Below are positions 49,992 through 60,102 of a DNA stretch of 64,000 nucleotides, in pieces. Under the pieces are notes generated by a model. It saw only the letters and a program-made list of their open reading frames with translations. It ran no database searches and had not been told where the DNA came from. Source of the stretch: Panorpa germanica (lineage: Eukaryota; Arthropoda; Insecta; Mecoptera; Panorpidae); assembly GCA_963678705.1 (NCBI GenBank), contig OY783212.1, positions 15,686,001 to 15,750,000 on the forward strand, read 5' to 3'. The stretch's first letter is position 1. Every line of letters begins with the position of its first letter. A program made the translations under genes and the position numbers.

Positions 49992-52589
49992 TTTACAGCG
50001 TAACTGAAATAGTTATTTTTAAAATTTCAAATACATATAATGATAAGAATAACATATTTTTCTATTTTTTACTCTATTGCTCTTAGTGAATCAAGGACCC
50101 ACCATGTTATTCTGTAAGCTTTTCTGGAAACTTCTTTCTTATTGATACATAAGTACATAAGAGTATATAAGAATAACAAGCTATAAATACAATAAATAAG
50201 CAAATATTTTATTTATGGAAAGTAATTAAATAAAAGACAGTAATTCTAAAAATACAATTTAGTTGAAAAGTAGTCCCGTTTGCGTCTGTACGATGTACTG
50301 TTAAATTCATTTAATAATTTTATGCTTGGAAATACAATCATTGACTTTTGTAATTTATTAAAACACTTATTCATAAAGAAATTAGTTAATTTATTCCATA
50401 ACTGGCAAAGAATTAATTTACTAAATTATAAAAAACTATATAAGTAATAAAAGTGCATAAAACAAAGTGCACAATTATTATATTAGAATCAATATGAATG
50501 AATAGAAATCCATACCAGGAATAACCTCTCTATTTAATGAGTAGTATCTACCCATGCAAAACATGGTCGTACAATTCTTTAATTTCTATGCATTTAATAA
50601 GATGTATTACTCCGCTTTGACTGCTCGTTATCTGGGATGCGGTTTTCAATTGAAAGTTCATCTCCAGATTGAACTGCGCCTCGTACTTATACAATTCTGA
50701 TTATTTCTCACATCGTGATTTTCTTGTGCGTTCATCAAACGCTGCAGAGACATTTTCACGTTCATTGATGCGAGAATTGCCTCGGCCACACAAAGTACCA
50801 TACTTATCCAACACCCTACCTACACCGACCCCTTCATCCCCTCGTTCAACCCTTGGTTTCATCTTTCAACGCATTGGAATCTTCCACCATATATCCTATA
50901 TAAAGTTCGACTTGATGGTTGAACTCGAAATGGTTTCGAAAAGGATTCACAAAAGGATAGAAAAGTGGGAAAAGTATCTAGGAAAACTCCTAACTAAGAG
51001 TAAAAATAATGTTTTAATTCTTTTCTACTCGTATTAAAACAAATGTAATGGCACGTTGGGAAAACTAAACTTAATGCCCGGAATCGTGTGGGAAATGGTA
51101 ACAATAGATTTAACTTGTACAGAACTGCGCAGTAAGGAAAAGTGCCGGAAAACGTGTTTAGTTAACTGAATGGTATTGTTACACACACAATGATGTAATA
51201 GAAAATGAAGAATGAAAATGGAAGAATATCTACAGTACTGATGGTACATTTAAATGGCCGGTTCAACGAAACTATTTAATTAATTCAAAATATTATCTTA
51301 TGTTCACTAGTTTGTTTAATTTTTTTTATGTGTTTAAATACTCGTGCTTATATACCGTTTCAATTTTGCAACTCCATCGAATTTATCTGCATTTTAATAA
51401 TTATAGATGTTCTTTATAACAACTTTCTTTTGGGACACCCTGTATATGTATGTATACATTTTATTATCCACAAAAGTTTTTCTGTGTATTTTTCCTAAAG
51501 AAAATATAATTCATATAGACGTATCCCCACCCCTCCCATAAACGCAGTCGATATCAATCATCCAACGTGTCTGATCACAATTATTAAATCCATCTTGTTT
51601 CCTGTCAAAGTAGTAATGATATCTGACTGGCCGGGAAAGGGAGAGAGAGAGAGAGGGGTGAAGACGAGATGGGAACAGGATGACTAATGATCAGGACACG
51701 CATTATCCTGTCGCTTTGAGTTTCAATCAGAATCGATTCTATTCGTGGTTTTCACATTACTAATATAATGAATTAATGATAAAATGTTTATATATAAATT
51801 GTGTTTCTTCACACACCCCTCGGTTTTTGGGTATCACTTTCTATTATTGTCATCAATAGAAAACACTATCGAACGTTCCAGCAGAATAGGAAGGCATTTG
51901 TTAGTGTCAATCGGTGAACTACGTACGAATGAACTGATAAAGACAGTGTTTTTATGAAAAATATTTCGTATGAACTGGCTTACAATATTTTATATAAACA
52001 ACTGATAAAGTGAAACGAACATTTTGCTTAAATAAACCACAATAATTTACAAATTTCTAAAATAAAAGACATCATTTACTTCTTAACATACACAAACATA
52101 CATTTAACAAACCATTAGAACGAAGTATCAATAAAAGTTCATTTTACTCAGTATCTATTGCCATAGGATCTAGTCTATCCAGTGCAAATATATCACAAAT
52201 TCTATGACATGGTATCCTTTATTATAACATGGATGTTACCTTATATGTACCTAATATTTTAGTTAAGCTAAACCTAGTGTAACTTTTACTACGAGTATGT
52301 TTAATTATTAAAAAGACTTAAATCCGTTTTTTAAAAAACAGTAAAGTAGGTCTCAAAACGTTGTAAGATATGTAAAATCACCACAAACAATCATTAAGTA
52401 GATAACCTATAAATGCACGTTTAGGAGGTTAATTAAAATAGATATACCTAGGTAATTTTGAGTGGTCCTAAAAATATTAATTAAGTTGCCTTCCACGCAT
52501 CAACACTTAATGAGTAAAATAACAGCTCCGCAGTGCCGGACGCAGTAGAGGAACTAAGCCGTTTCTGGGACAAATTAGCATATTTGGAG
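49992..52589. other. Non-coding stretch left of the Maverick element
   Basis: It holds a lone ACAGGGTGTCCC-type end (51429-51446) and a (GA)n run (51640-51655). A 122-codon open frame at 50669-51037 has no recognisable domain. The sequence is otherwise AT-rich and unassigned. Confidence 0.5.
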
Positions 52590-52888
52590 GTGGGGTAGTA
52601 TTATTTTTCTGATGGTCGTGATGGTGGGGGTAGTTGATGTAGTGTGTCTGTATGTTGCAAGTGGAGGGGGTAAATTTGTGTGGTAGGTGGGGTGAGTAAT
52701 ATGGGCAAGGGTGGGTGGGGAGGTGTATTAGAGGGGTGTGTAAGGTGTAAATTTAGCGGGTATTAGGTTATGTGTGTGTGTGTGAGTGAGACGGATGATA
52801 GTGTGTTTAATTGAGATGTCATATGATTGGTTGTGTGGGTGTGTACTTAGAGGTATTGTTTATATGAGTAATTAATTAATGTGTGTGC
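52590..52888 (+). repeat. G/T-rich end region of the element with a G-quadruplex motif
   Basis: From about 52,590 the plus strand is rich in GGGG, GTGTG and TAGTGTG words and poor in C, unlike the flanking DNA. GGGCAAGGGTGGGTGGGG at 52703-52720 fits the canonical four-run G-quadruplex pattern with loops of 3, 1 and 1 bases. It probably belongs to the terminal region of the Maverick element, but the exact terminus is unresolved. Confidence 0.55.
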
Positions 52889-53490
52889 CATATTGGGTGT
52901 AATGACCTGTGTTCATACACCTGTGCATGTTTCCCCTCTATATAAAATGATAATTAGTTAGGGAGAATATAAATAGGTGAATATTTAATTAGAAGATGCC
53001 CATATTGGGTGTAACGGTAAATAGTCATACACCTGTGCATGTTTCCCCTATATATAAAATGATAATTAGTTAGGGAGAATATAAATAGGGTGAATATTTA
53101 ATTTGAAGATGCCCATATTGGGTGTTATGGTAAATATTCATACACCTGTGCATGTTACGTCATGTGTCTACATGTTTTACTGTTAATAGGATTGATATAT
53201 CATACACCTGTGCATGTTTCTGCACGTTTTGCGCCTCTATATAAAATGATAATTAGTTAGGGAGAATATAAATAGGGTGAATATTTAATTAGAAGATGTC
53301 CATATTGGGTGTAATGACCTGTGTTCATACACCTGTGCATGTTACGTCATGTGTCTACATGTTTTACTGTTAATAGGATTGATATATATAGTAAGGGTGA
53401 ATATTTAATTTGAAGATGTCCATATTGGGTGTAATGACCTGTGTTCATACACCTGTGCATGTTTCTGCATGTTTTGCGGTTAATATGTGA
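52889..53490 (+). repeat. Five-unit subterminal tandem array
   Basis: Units begin CATATTGGGTGT at 52889, 53001, 53114, 53301 and 53421 (spacing 112, 113, 187 and 120). Each contains CATACACCTGTGCATGTT; unit 3 has it twice, giving six in all. Most then continue with ATAAAATGATAATTAGTTAG and GGGAGAATATAAATAGG, ending in GAATATTTAATT-GAAGATG. Two units instead carry a TACGTCATGTGTCTACATG branch. The array therefore grew by unequal exchange between two unit types. It lies between the element's end and the polymerase gene, where Polintons often carry long, repeat-rich terminal regions. Confidence 0.85.
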
Positions 53491-53703
53491 GATATTTATT
53501 TAACGGTTATAATTTTTTTTTTAAATTGCAAATTCCTTTTATTAGCAAAATATAACCAGAGACAAATATTATGTATAAGAGGGAGACAGATATATTTTTA
53601 TGTGATATGTATATTGGTATATGTTTCATATTTATGTGCGAGTATATATATATATATATATAGGATGACAAGTGAAATAATTATTAAATAATAATAAATT
53701 GCG
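53491..53703 (+). promoter_or_regulatory. Upstream region of the polymerase gene
   Basis: AT-rich leader between the tandem array and the polymerase start, with a (TA)n run at 53643-53662, about 42 bases before the ATG. The TA run is TATA-like and could set transcription, but no clear initiator is seen. Confidence 0.3.
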
Positions 53704-56700
53704 ATGGAAGACATTAACACAATTATTAAGCATATGAGGAGTGTAATTAAGCAGTTAAACTGTTTGAAGAAGCCAAACATTCAGTGTGAGAAATGGTCCA
53801 AGTATAATAAAATCAATATAAAATTATTAAACAAACTATTGAAAAATAATACTTCATCTGTAGGATTTAGACAAAGTGTTCAAAGCAGCTTAGCTATATT
53901 TAAATCTTTTCAACAGTATTTTGATAAGGAAATTGTTGGAAAAGGTTTACCAGTTGGACCTAATAATAATTCAAAACGTAGTAATCGAATTCAGTGGCAA
54001 GATCTAAATTCTTCATTTAAAGGACGCATTAGAACCGGAGTGATAATTAATATTAAACATATAGATCCATTACAATTTTTGAATGACGCCTATTATTTAT
54101 TTATGTCTCGAATTAAAAATGCTATAAAAAAATTTAGTGCATTAAAAGTTAATGTTATTTTCTGTGGTGAATTCGTTTTGCCGTCAGCGAAAGAAGATGA
54201 AAATATATTTGAATATAAAAATTTCAATACAAGAAATAGTGAAATTTGTGTTTCTACAAACTTAAAACAATGGTATCAAGAACATGTGAGTGAACCTATA
54301 CTGAAAGATTTGGAATCTTTTCAAGAAAGTCAAAGTGGTTGGGCTTTATATAAAATTGTTAATTTAACTATAAATATAAATAAGTTTGTGCCATTCTATG
54401 TTTCTTCCTTTATTGACTTACCAGTAGCAATAAAACTAAAAAAGGCTATAATAAATGTTCAAAATGATGACAACTTATGTTTTGTATGGTCAGTGTTATC
54501 AGCGCTATATCCGGCAAAAGTTCATGGTGATAGAGTAATATCTTATTATAAATATATAAATACTCTCAATTTAAGTGGGTTAAAATTTCCAATGACCCTA
54601 TCACAAATTTCTAAATTTGAAAAACTGAATAACAATATATCGGTAAATGTGTATGTGTTAAAGAAGAGCAAAAAATCTTTTATTACTGTTCCAGTTTATG
54701 TAAGCAAATCTCTTAAAACTAAACACATACATTTATTAATGATACAAAGTGATTATGTAGTGGAGGATGAAGAAGAAAAAGAAGAAGATTATGATGAATC
54801 TGAAGAAGAAGAAGATGGGAGTCTAGAGGATGAAGAAGTTGATAAGATAAACTTTCATTTTTGCTGGATTAAAAATTTATCGAGACTTGTTAGTAATCAA
54901 CTTTCAGAAACAAATCATAAAAAGTTTATATGTGATCGATGTTTACATTATTTTAGAAATGAGTGCAAGTTTAAGGAACATTTACAAGATTGTGCTGGCC
55001 TAGGCCTAAAGCCAGTTAAACCCATAATGCCTCAAGATTCTAATATACTTGAGTTTAAAAATTTTAACCGAAAATTAAGAAATGCTTGTGTAATATATGC
55101 GGATTTTGAAAGCATATTGGACAGTAATGTGCAGAATATTGAAAAAAAAGGTGCATATCAGAAACATGTTGCATGCAGTGTGGGGTATTATGTAAAATAT
55201 TCCTGTAATAACACTAATTCTTACTATAACAGTTACCGTGGTCTGGACTGTGTCCAGTGGTTTGTGAATAAATTAAAAGAAATTGCGTATAACTTGGACG
55301 ATAAAATAAAAAAATTTAAACCAATGAAACCATTAACCAATCAGCAAAACATCGAATTTAAAAATGCAACAAACTGTCATATTTGCGAGAAATCTCTAGG
55401 ACTAGATCGAGTACGAGACCATTGTCACTTGAGCGGTAATTATAGAGGTCCTGCTCATAATAGTTGTAATTTGAATTTTAATGAAAGTTATGTAATACCA
55501 ATAATATTTCATAATTTGTCTTCGTATGACGCGCATTTTATAATTGTCGAATTAGCCACCGGCATTAGTGGGCCAACTAATTTACTTCCAATTAATAAGG
55601 AAAAATATATTTCGTTTACAAAATATGTGCAAGAAACGAATATATTGTTAAGATTTGTAGACTCATACAGATTCATGGCTAGTTCTCTAAGTAATTTGAC
55701 GTCTATTTTACCAAGTAACAAATTAAATATTTTAAGGTCAGAATATACCAATTTAAATAATGAAAAATTTCATTTGTTAAGCAAAAAAGGTGTATTTCCG
55801 TACGATTATGTAAATTCTTGGGAAAAATTAAACGAAACATGTTTACCATCCCAAGATAATTTTTATAATTTATTAAACGAAAGCGATTTGTCTGATGAAG
55901 ATTACAAGCATGCCCAAAACGTTTGGAATACATTTAATATTGAAACATTAGGTCAATATTCAGATTTGTATTTAAAGACCGATGTTTTGTTATTGGCAGA
56001 CATCTTTGAAAATTTTCGAGATAATTGTTTAGAGACGTATAAACTAGATCCAGTCCATTATGTTTCTGGTCCAGGTTTAGCGTGGGATTCTATGCTAAAA
56101 ATAACCAATGTTAAACTGGAGTTATTTACGGATATAAATATGTGGTTATTTATTGAAAAAGGTATCAGAGGAGGTATAAGTCAATGTTCAAACAGATATG
56201 CAGAGGCTAATAACAAATACATGAATGAAAATTATAAACCTGAATTACCTTCTAAATATTTAATGTATTTTGACGTTAATAATTTATACGGTCATGCAAT
56301 GTCTCAATATTTACCATATGGAAATTTTAAATGGTTAAGCAAACAGGAAATTTCAGAATTAAGTAATAATATATGTAATTTATCAGACAATAGCAATATT
56401 GGTTACATCTTAGAAGTAGACCTACATTATCCTCAAAGTCTTCATAGTATTCATAAAGATTTTCCATTGTGTCCAGAACATCTTATTCCACCAGAAAGTA
56501 AAGATAAAAAATTATTAACTACATTATACGATAAGGACAACTACGTCATTCATCATAGTAATTTGAAACAATGTATAAACTTGGGTATAAAACTTACAAA
56601 AATACATCGTGCGATAAAATTTAATCAGTCACCGTGGCTTAAAATCTATATCGATTTAAATACAGAAAAAAGGAAAATGGCTACCAATGATTTTGAAAAA

Positions 56701-57516
56701 AACTTATATAAATTAATGAATAATAGTGTATTTGGTAAGACAATGGAAAATGTTAGAAAACATCGCGATATAAAATTAAAAACAAAATGGCGTGGAAGAT
56801 ATGGAGCAAAAAATTTAATAGCACAACCTAATTTTCATAGTCGAACAATTTTTAGTAAAAATGTGGTTGCTATAGAATTACTAAAATCTAACATAAAATT
56901 TAATAAACCTATTTATGTGGGCTTTTCAATATTGGATTTATCAAAAACTGTAATGTATGATTTTCATTACAATTACATGCAAAAGGAATTTTCTAAAAAT
57001 AACGTAAAACTTTTATATACGGATACCGATTCGTTTATATATGAAATTATTACACCAGACATATATGAAATAATATTGCGCGATATACAAAAATTTGATA
57101 CAAGTGACTATGCTGAAAACAATCAATATAATATTCCTCGTGTAAATAAAAAAATTTTAGGTCTTATGAAGGATGAAAATAATGGTCAAATTATGACTCA
57201 TTTTATTGGTTTAAGGTCGAAAATGTATGCATTAAAAATTAATAATTTGGATATTATCAAAAAAGCAAAAGGCATAAAGACACAAGTTGTGAAACAACAT
57301 ATTTCCTTTGAAGACTATGAAAACTGTTTGAGAAATTTAGTTAAAATAAATTGTACTCAAAGAGGTATTGTTTCAAAATTGCATAATGTGTACTCCATTA
57401 AACAAACAAAAATTGCTTTAAGTCCTTTTGATGATAAACGTTGTCTTATTAAAAACAGTACAGATACTTTGCCTTGGGGTTTTGATAATTTTAGTGATAG
57501 CGATTTATTGTTATAA
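53704..57516 (+). CDS. polB: Protein-primed family B DNA polymerase of the Maverick element (looks whole)
   Basis: A 1270-residue polymerase thought to replicate the element with a protein primer. An N-terminal region has NDDNLCFVWSVLSALYP (about residue 252). An acidic stretch (about 355-380) and a C2H2-like finger (FICDRCLHYF, about 408) follow. The 3'-5' exonuclease has YADFES (Exo I, about 464), HNLSSYDAHF (Exo II, about 601) and YSDLYLKTD (Exo III, about 751). Between Exo I and II sits a CxxC...DHCH...C zinc module (about 557-590), usual in this lineage. Polymerase motifs are DVNNLYGHAMS (A, about 857), NNSVFGKTME (B, about 1006) and YTDTDSF (C, about 1104). The frame starts at the first ATG after the TA run. 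It converges with the integrase gene, with only 64 bases between stops. Confidence 0.95.
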   Translation: MEDINTIIKHMRSVIKQLNCLKKPNIQCEKWSKYNKINIKLLNKLLKNNTSSVGFRQSVQSSLAIFKSFQQYFDKEIVGKGLPVGPNNNSKRSNRIQWQDLNSSFKGRIRTGVIINIKHIDPLQFLNDAYYLFMSRIKNAIKKFSALKVNVIFCGEFVLPSAKEDENIFEYKNFNTRNSEICVSTNLKQWYQEHVSEPILKDLESFQESQSGWALYKIVNLTININKFVPFYVSSFIDLPVAIKLKKAIINVQNDDNLCFVWSVLSALYPAKVHGDRVISYYKYINTLNLSGLKFPMTLSQISKFEKLNNNISVNVYVLKKSKKSFITVPVYVSKSLKTKHIHLLMIQSDYVVEDEEEKEEDYDESEEEEDGSLEDEEVDKINFHFCWIKNLSRLVSNQLSETNHKKFICDRCLHYFRNECKFKEHLQDCAGLGLKPVKPIMPQDSNILEFKNFNRKLRNACVIYADFESILDSNVQNIEKKGAYQKHVACSVGYYVKYSCNNTNSYYNSYRGLDCVQWFVNKLKEIAYNLDDKIKKFKPMKPLTNQQNIEFKNATNCHICEKSLGLDRVRDHCHLSGNYRGPAHNSCNLNFNESYVIPIIFHNLSSYDAHFIIVELATGISGPTNLLPINKEKYISFTKYVQETNILLRFVDSYRFMASSLSNLTSILPSNKLNILRSEYTNLNNEKFHLLSKKGVFPYDYVNSWEKLNETCLPSQDNFYNLLNESDLSDEDYKHAQNVWNTFNIETLGQYSDLYLKTDVLLLADIFENFRDNCLETYKLDPVHYVSGPGLAWDSMLKITNVKLELFTDINMWLFIEKGIRGGISQCSNRYAEANNKYMNENYKPELPSKYLMYFDVNNLYGHAMSQYLPYGNFKWLSKQEISELSNNICNLSDNSNIGYILEVDLHYPQSLHSIHKDFPLCPEHLIPPESKDKKLLTTLYDKDNYVIHHSNLKQCINLGIKLTKIHRAIKFNQSPWLKIYIDLNTEKRKMATNDFEKNLYKLMNNSVFGKTMENVRKHRDIKLKTKWRGRYGAKNLIAQPNFHSRTIFSKNVVAIELLKSNIKFNKPIYVGFSILDLSKTVMYDFHYNYMQKEFSKNNVKLLYTDTDSFIYEIITPDIYEIILRDIQKFDTSDYAENNQYNIPRVNKKILGLMKDENNGQIMTHFIGLRSKMYALKINNLDIIKKAKGIKTQVVKQHISFEDYENCLRNLVKINCTQRGIVSKLHNVYSIKQTKIALSPFDDKRCLIKNSTDTLPWGFDNFSDSDLLL

Positions 57517-57533
57517 GTATATTTTTAATGTAA

Positions 57534-57569
57534 AATAAATACATATTTATAATAACCAGTAGTTTTATT
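57534..57569. terminator. Back-to-back poly(A) signals of polymerase and integrase
   Basis: AATAAA on the plus strand at 57534-57539 follows the polymerase stop, and AATAAA on the minus strand at 57564-57569 follows the integrase stop. The two convergent transcripts would end within about 40 bases of each other or overlap slightly. Confidence 0.6.
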
Positions 57570-57580
57570 TATTTAAAATG

Positions 57581-58510
57581 TTATACAATATTTTTAGCAT
57601 CTATCCAACTGTTATGAGATTTATCTAAACCTAACCACTTTACAAAAACTCTTTTTCCTTTTTTCTGTAAAACTTTCTCAACTAGATATATATCTGAATA
57701 TTTTGTTTTTTGTAGTTCTTGTTCGTAAAACGCGCCTGCAATTGATTGGCCAAGAGAATCATTAAGTAAATATGTGACTGGATTAGTTAGTTGTACTTTT
57801 GATATAGTAAATATTTCGGTACCCCAGTTAGGAGTATACCCTTTTGCAAATAATGATTTGGTTTTGCTTAAGCGAACATAATCGCCAACTTTATAGCGAC
57901 TTAAACCGACCCTTTTTATCCTATTGTATACATTTCCTAATAATTTTTTTTCATTTTTTATTGATACTTGAGATGGCTTCATATTAATTGTTGAATGATG
58001 AGAATTATTATATTTCTTAACAAGTGCATCAATGTTATTAATCCAATTATAGTTGCCTTTTATACTAAAATCTTTCCACATGGCATTTTTTAGAGTTCTA
58101 TTAAATCTTTCAACAATCGATGCTTTCATATTACTAAATGTACTAAAATGGTTTATATCATACGAATCTATAACGTTTTTAAATTCAGTGTTATAAAATT
58201 CCTTTCCGTTATCTGTTTGTAAGTTTTTCGGAACCTTATTCTTATGTTTAACTAAAATATTTTTGAATGCAGCAGTAACGTCTTTAGCTGACTTTGATTT
58301 TACTGGAACTGCCCATGCATATTTGGAAAATATATCAATGACTGTAAGTAAGTACTTGTAACCTTTGTTTTCTTTTGCATATGGGATTAATTCCACTAAA
58401 TCGGCTTGCCAAGAATCATTTAGACCTTTTATGATTACATGTCTACGCTTATAGTTTTTACGCGCAGGCTTATGCAATTCGTTGACTATACCTATTTTTG
58501 TTTTGTTCAT
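57581..58510 (-). CDS. int: Retroviral-type DDE integrase with C-terminal chromodomain
   Basis: A 309-residue integrase that would insert the element into host DNA. The catalytic core begins at SWQADLVEL (Asp37), has VIDIFSKYAW, then QTDNGKEF (Asp100) and SIVERFNRT (Glu134), the D,D-35-E signature of the rve family. An SH3-like stretch (SRYKVGDYVRLSKTK) precedes a chromodomain-like C terminus (VEKVLQKKGKRVFVKWLGL, then SWIDAKNIV), as in many Polinton integrases, where it may guide site choice on chromatin. It is the last gene of a leftward series; the next gene upstream starts within 25 bases of its start. Confidence 0.94.
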   Translation of the reverse strand: MNKTKIGIVNELHKPARKNYKRRHVIIKGLNDSWQADLVELIPYAKENKGYKYLLTVIDIFSKYAWAVPVKSKSAKDVTAAFKNILVKHKNKVPKNLQTDNGKEFYNTEFKNVIDSYDINHFSTFSNMKASIVERFNRTLKNAMWKDFSIKGNYNWINNIDALVKKYNNSHHSTINMKPSQVSIKNEKKLLGNVYNRIKRVGLSRYKVGDYVRLSKTKSLFAKGYTPNWGTEIFTISKVQLTNPVTYLLNDSLGQSIAGAFYEQELQKTKYSDIYLVEKVLQKKGKRVFVKWLGLDKSHNSWIDAKNIV

Positions 58511-58532
58511 ACTTATTATTATTACACAAAAT

Positions 58533-58763
58533 TTATAAAGAACTAATATCTAAACTATGTTTTGTTTTTAATTCTGTAATTAATGTTGCAATTTTTTTAT
58601 TTACTTCAATAAAGTTTTGGAAGTTATTAATATAAGCATCATGAATATCTTTCTCTGCAGCTTTTAAACGTTTATCTATAATAATTAAATCATTTTTTGA
58701 TACTGTTTCGTGCCGAGTAATTTTTTTCTTATGTATGTGTACTCCAAATTTGTTAATAGTCAT
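58533..58763 (-). CDS. Small conserved-type ORF of the Maverick element, 76 aa
   Basis: It starts MTINKFGVHIHKKK and then forms a charged, heptad-like helical stretch (DLIIIDKRLKAAEKDIHDAY), compatible with a coiled coil. Short proteins starting with an NKFG-H-H-KK motif accompany arthropod elements of this lineage as I recall; their role is unknown. Its place between integrase and the DUF8207 gene, on the same strand with a 22-base gap to integrase, supports a real gene. A virion or structural accessory role is only a guess. Confidence 0.6.
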   Translation of the reverse strand: MTINKFGVHIHKKKITRHETVSKNDLIIIDKRLKAAEKDIHDAYINNFQNFIEVNKKIATLITELKTKHSLDISSL

Positions 58764-58819
58764 GTTACTTATATGAGTAGTTATAAAATAATGAAAAAGA
58801 AGGGAATGTGTTTAAGTAT

Positions 58820-60079
58820 TTATATAATAATATTAGCTTCTTTTAATTCTTCAACTATTGAAATAATTTCATTGTCATGTGATGTATTGCCAGCCGTTTT
58901 TGAACTAATTAGTAATCTTAGTCTATCAACTAATTCGTTTGGATTATCCCAATAAATGTAATCTTTTGGATTTTTATTGAAAGTCATATAACTTTTAATA
59001 AGGTTATTGAAACCTTTGCCAAAACGTTTATTATTTGGTAACCCAACTGAGGACGTACGCTGCAAAAGTCTTGATCGAACGTTTTGCAATTTTTCTGAAG
59101 AATATGGTGTTGAAGACGCTGGGGCACTTAATTTTGTTTGAGGAGGAAATAATAGCGATATAATTTTTTTGTATTTTATACCTTTGCTAGATTTAATTTT
59201 ACCATTAGGTAAATATAATGTTCTATGTGCATTAGTATCATTTAAAATTGTTTTGTAGTCCTCTAAATCTTCCTCACTATAAATATTTGCGTTTGGATCT
59301 ATTTTAAAAAGCAATTCATATAACCCAGGAGATGATTTATATTTTTTATCTCCTATTATTATACCCTCTTTATCAAACGTAACCAGTGTTTTTCCCAATA
59401 TTAAATTACCGTCTTCTAAATTTATACCAAATATGTGATCAAATATACTAGGATCACCTTCACGCCTATTAAAATCAATTAAATATTGAAAGGCGTATTT
59501 ATCAACTTGCTTTTTAAGATTTTCTTCAATATCAGACAGTTCTTTAGATGCCTTAAATAAGTTTGGATCATGTACTCTACTATATTCTAAGGGTTCATTT
59601 GATTCAAAAACCTCATCATCTAACTGACTAAGTTCCATTGTTGGTTCTTTAGCTAATGTTAAATCATTTTGCTGTTCTGGTATAAATGTAGTGTCTAGGG
59701 GTTCTTTTAACATGTTATTTAATTTAGATTTAATTGTTTCAACCTTGAAATCATACGGTTTTGTATCAATATCTTGTTTGATTGGTTGCAATAATTTAAT
59801 ATTGGAAGTACTTTTATTAGCTAGTATGTTTAGTGGTGTTGTTATTGGTTCAAGCTGTTTGTCAAGGTACCTTTGTGCCTCAGATTCCCCTAGTTTTAAT
59901 GCAAGATACTTTTGTCTTATAGAATCGCTTGATTTAATAATATCGCGTGTTAATTTTTTATCTTCATCATTAATCGTATTGCTTATTATTTTACGTTTAC
60001 TATTCCTTTTTTTAAATCTGGTAGGAGGAGTCTTTATTTTAACCACAGTATTTTTTGCACGCTTCTTTGATTTAAACAT
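58820..60079 (-). CDS. DUF8207-type protein of the Maverick element, 419 aa
   Basis: The N terminus is strongly basic (KSKKRAKNTVVKIKTPP and on), like a nuclear-localisation or nucleic-acid-binding tail. Residues 50-90 carry SIRQKYLALKLGESEAQRYL with LEPITTPLN. The C-terminal half has FGINLEDGNLILG, GLYELLFKIDP, the segment EEDLEDYKTILNDTNAHRTLY and SSKGIKYKKIISLLFPP. This order is the DUF8207 pattern found in Maverick-derived proteins of arthropods. Function is unknown. Abundance in these elements and the basic tail would fit a DNA-associated virion protein (inference). An iteron-like repeat lies just upstream of its start. Confidence 0.75.
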   Translation of the reverse strand: MFKSKKRAKNTVVKIKTPPTRFKKRNSKRKIISNTINDEDKKLTRDIIKSSDSIRQKYLALKLGESEAQRYLDKQLEPITTPLNILANKSTSNIKLLQPIKQDIDTKPYDFKVETIKSKLNNMLKEPLDTTFIPEQQNDLTLAKEPTMELSQLDDEVFESNEPLEYSRVHDPNLFKASKELSDIEENLKKQVDKYAFQYLIDFNRREGDPSIFDHIFGINLEDGNLILGKTLVTFDKEGIIIGDKKYKSSPGLYELLFKIDPNANIYSEEDLEDYKTILNDTNAHRTLYLPNGKIKSSKGIKYKKIISLLFPPQTKLSAPASSTPYSSEKLQNVRSRLLQRTSSVGLPNNKRFGKGFNNLIKSYMTFNKNPKDYIYWDNPNELVDRLRLLISSKTAGNTSHDNEIISIVEELKEANIII

Positions 60080-60102
60080 GTTTACATGTAAACTTTATGC
60101 AA

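Noticed and set aside
50669-51037. 122-codon open frame on the plus strand
   Set aside because: It is the longest frame outside the named elements, but it has no recognisable domain, no splice context or regulatory signal, and a composition consistent with a chance frame in a locally less AT-rich patch.
52889-53490. CRISPR-like array
   Set aside because: Unit lengths vary (112-187 bp), 'spacers' are themselves repeated, and the context is a eukaryotic virus-like element; it is an ordinary tandem array.
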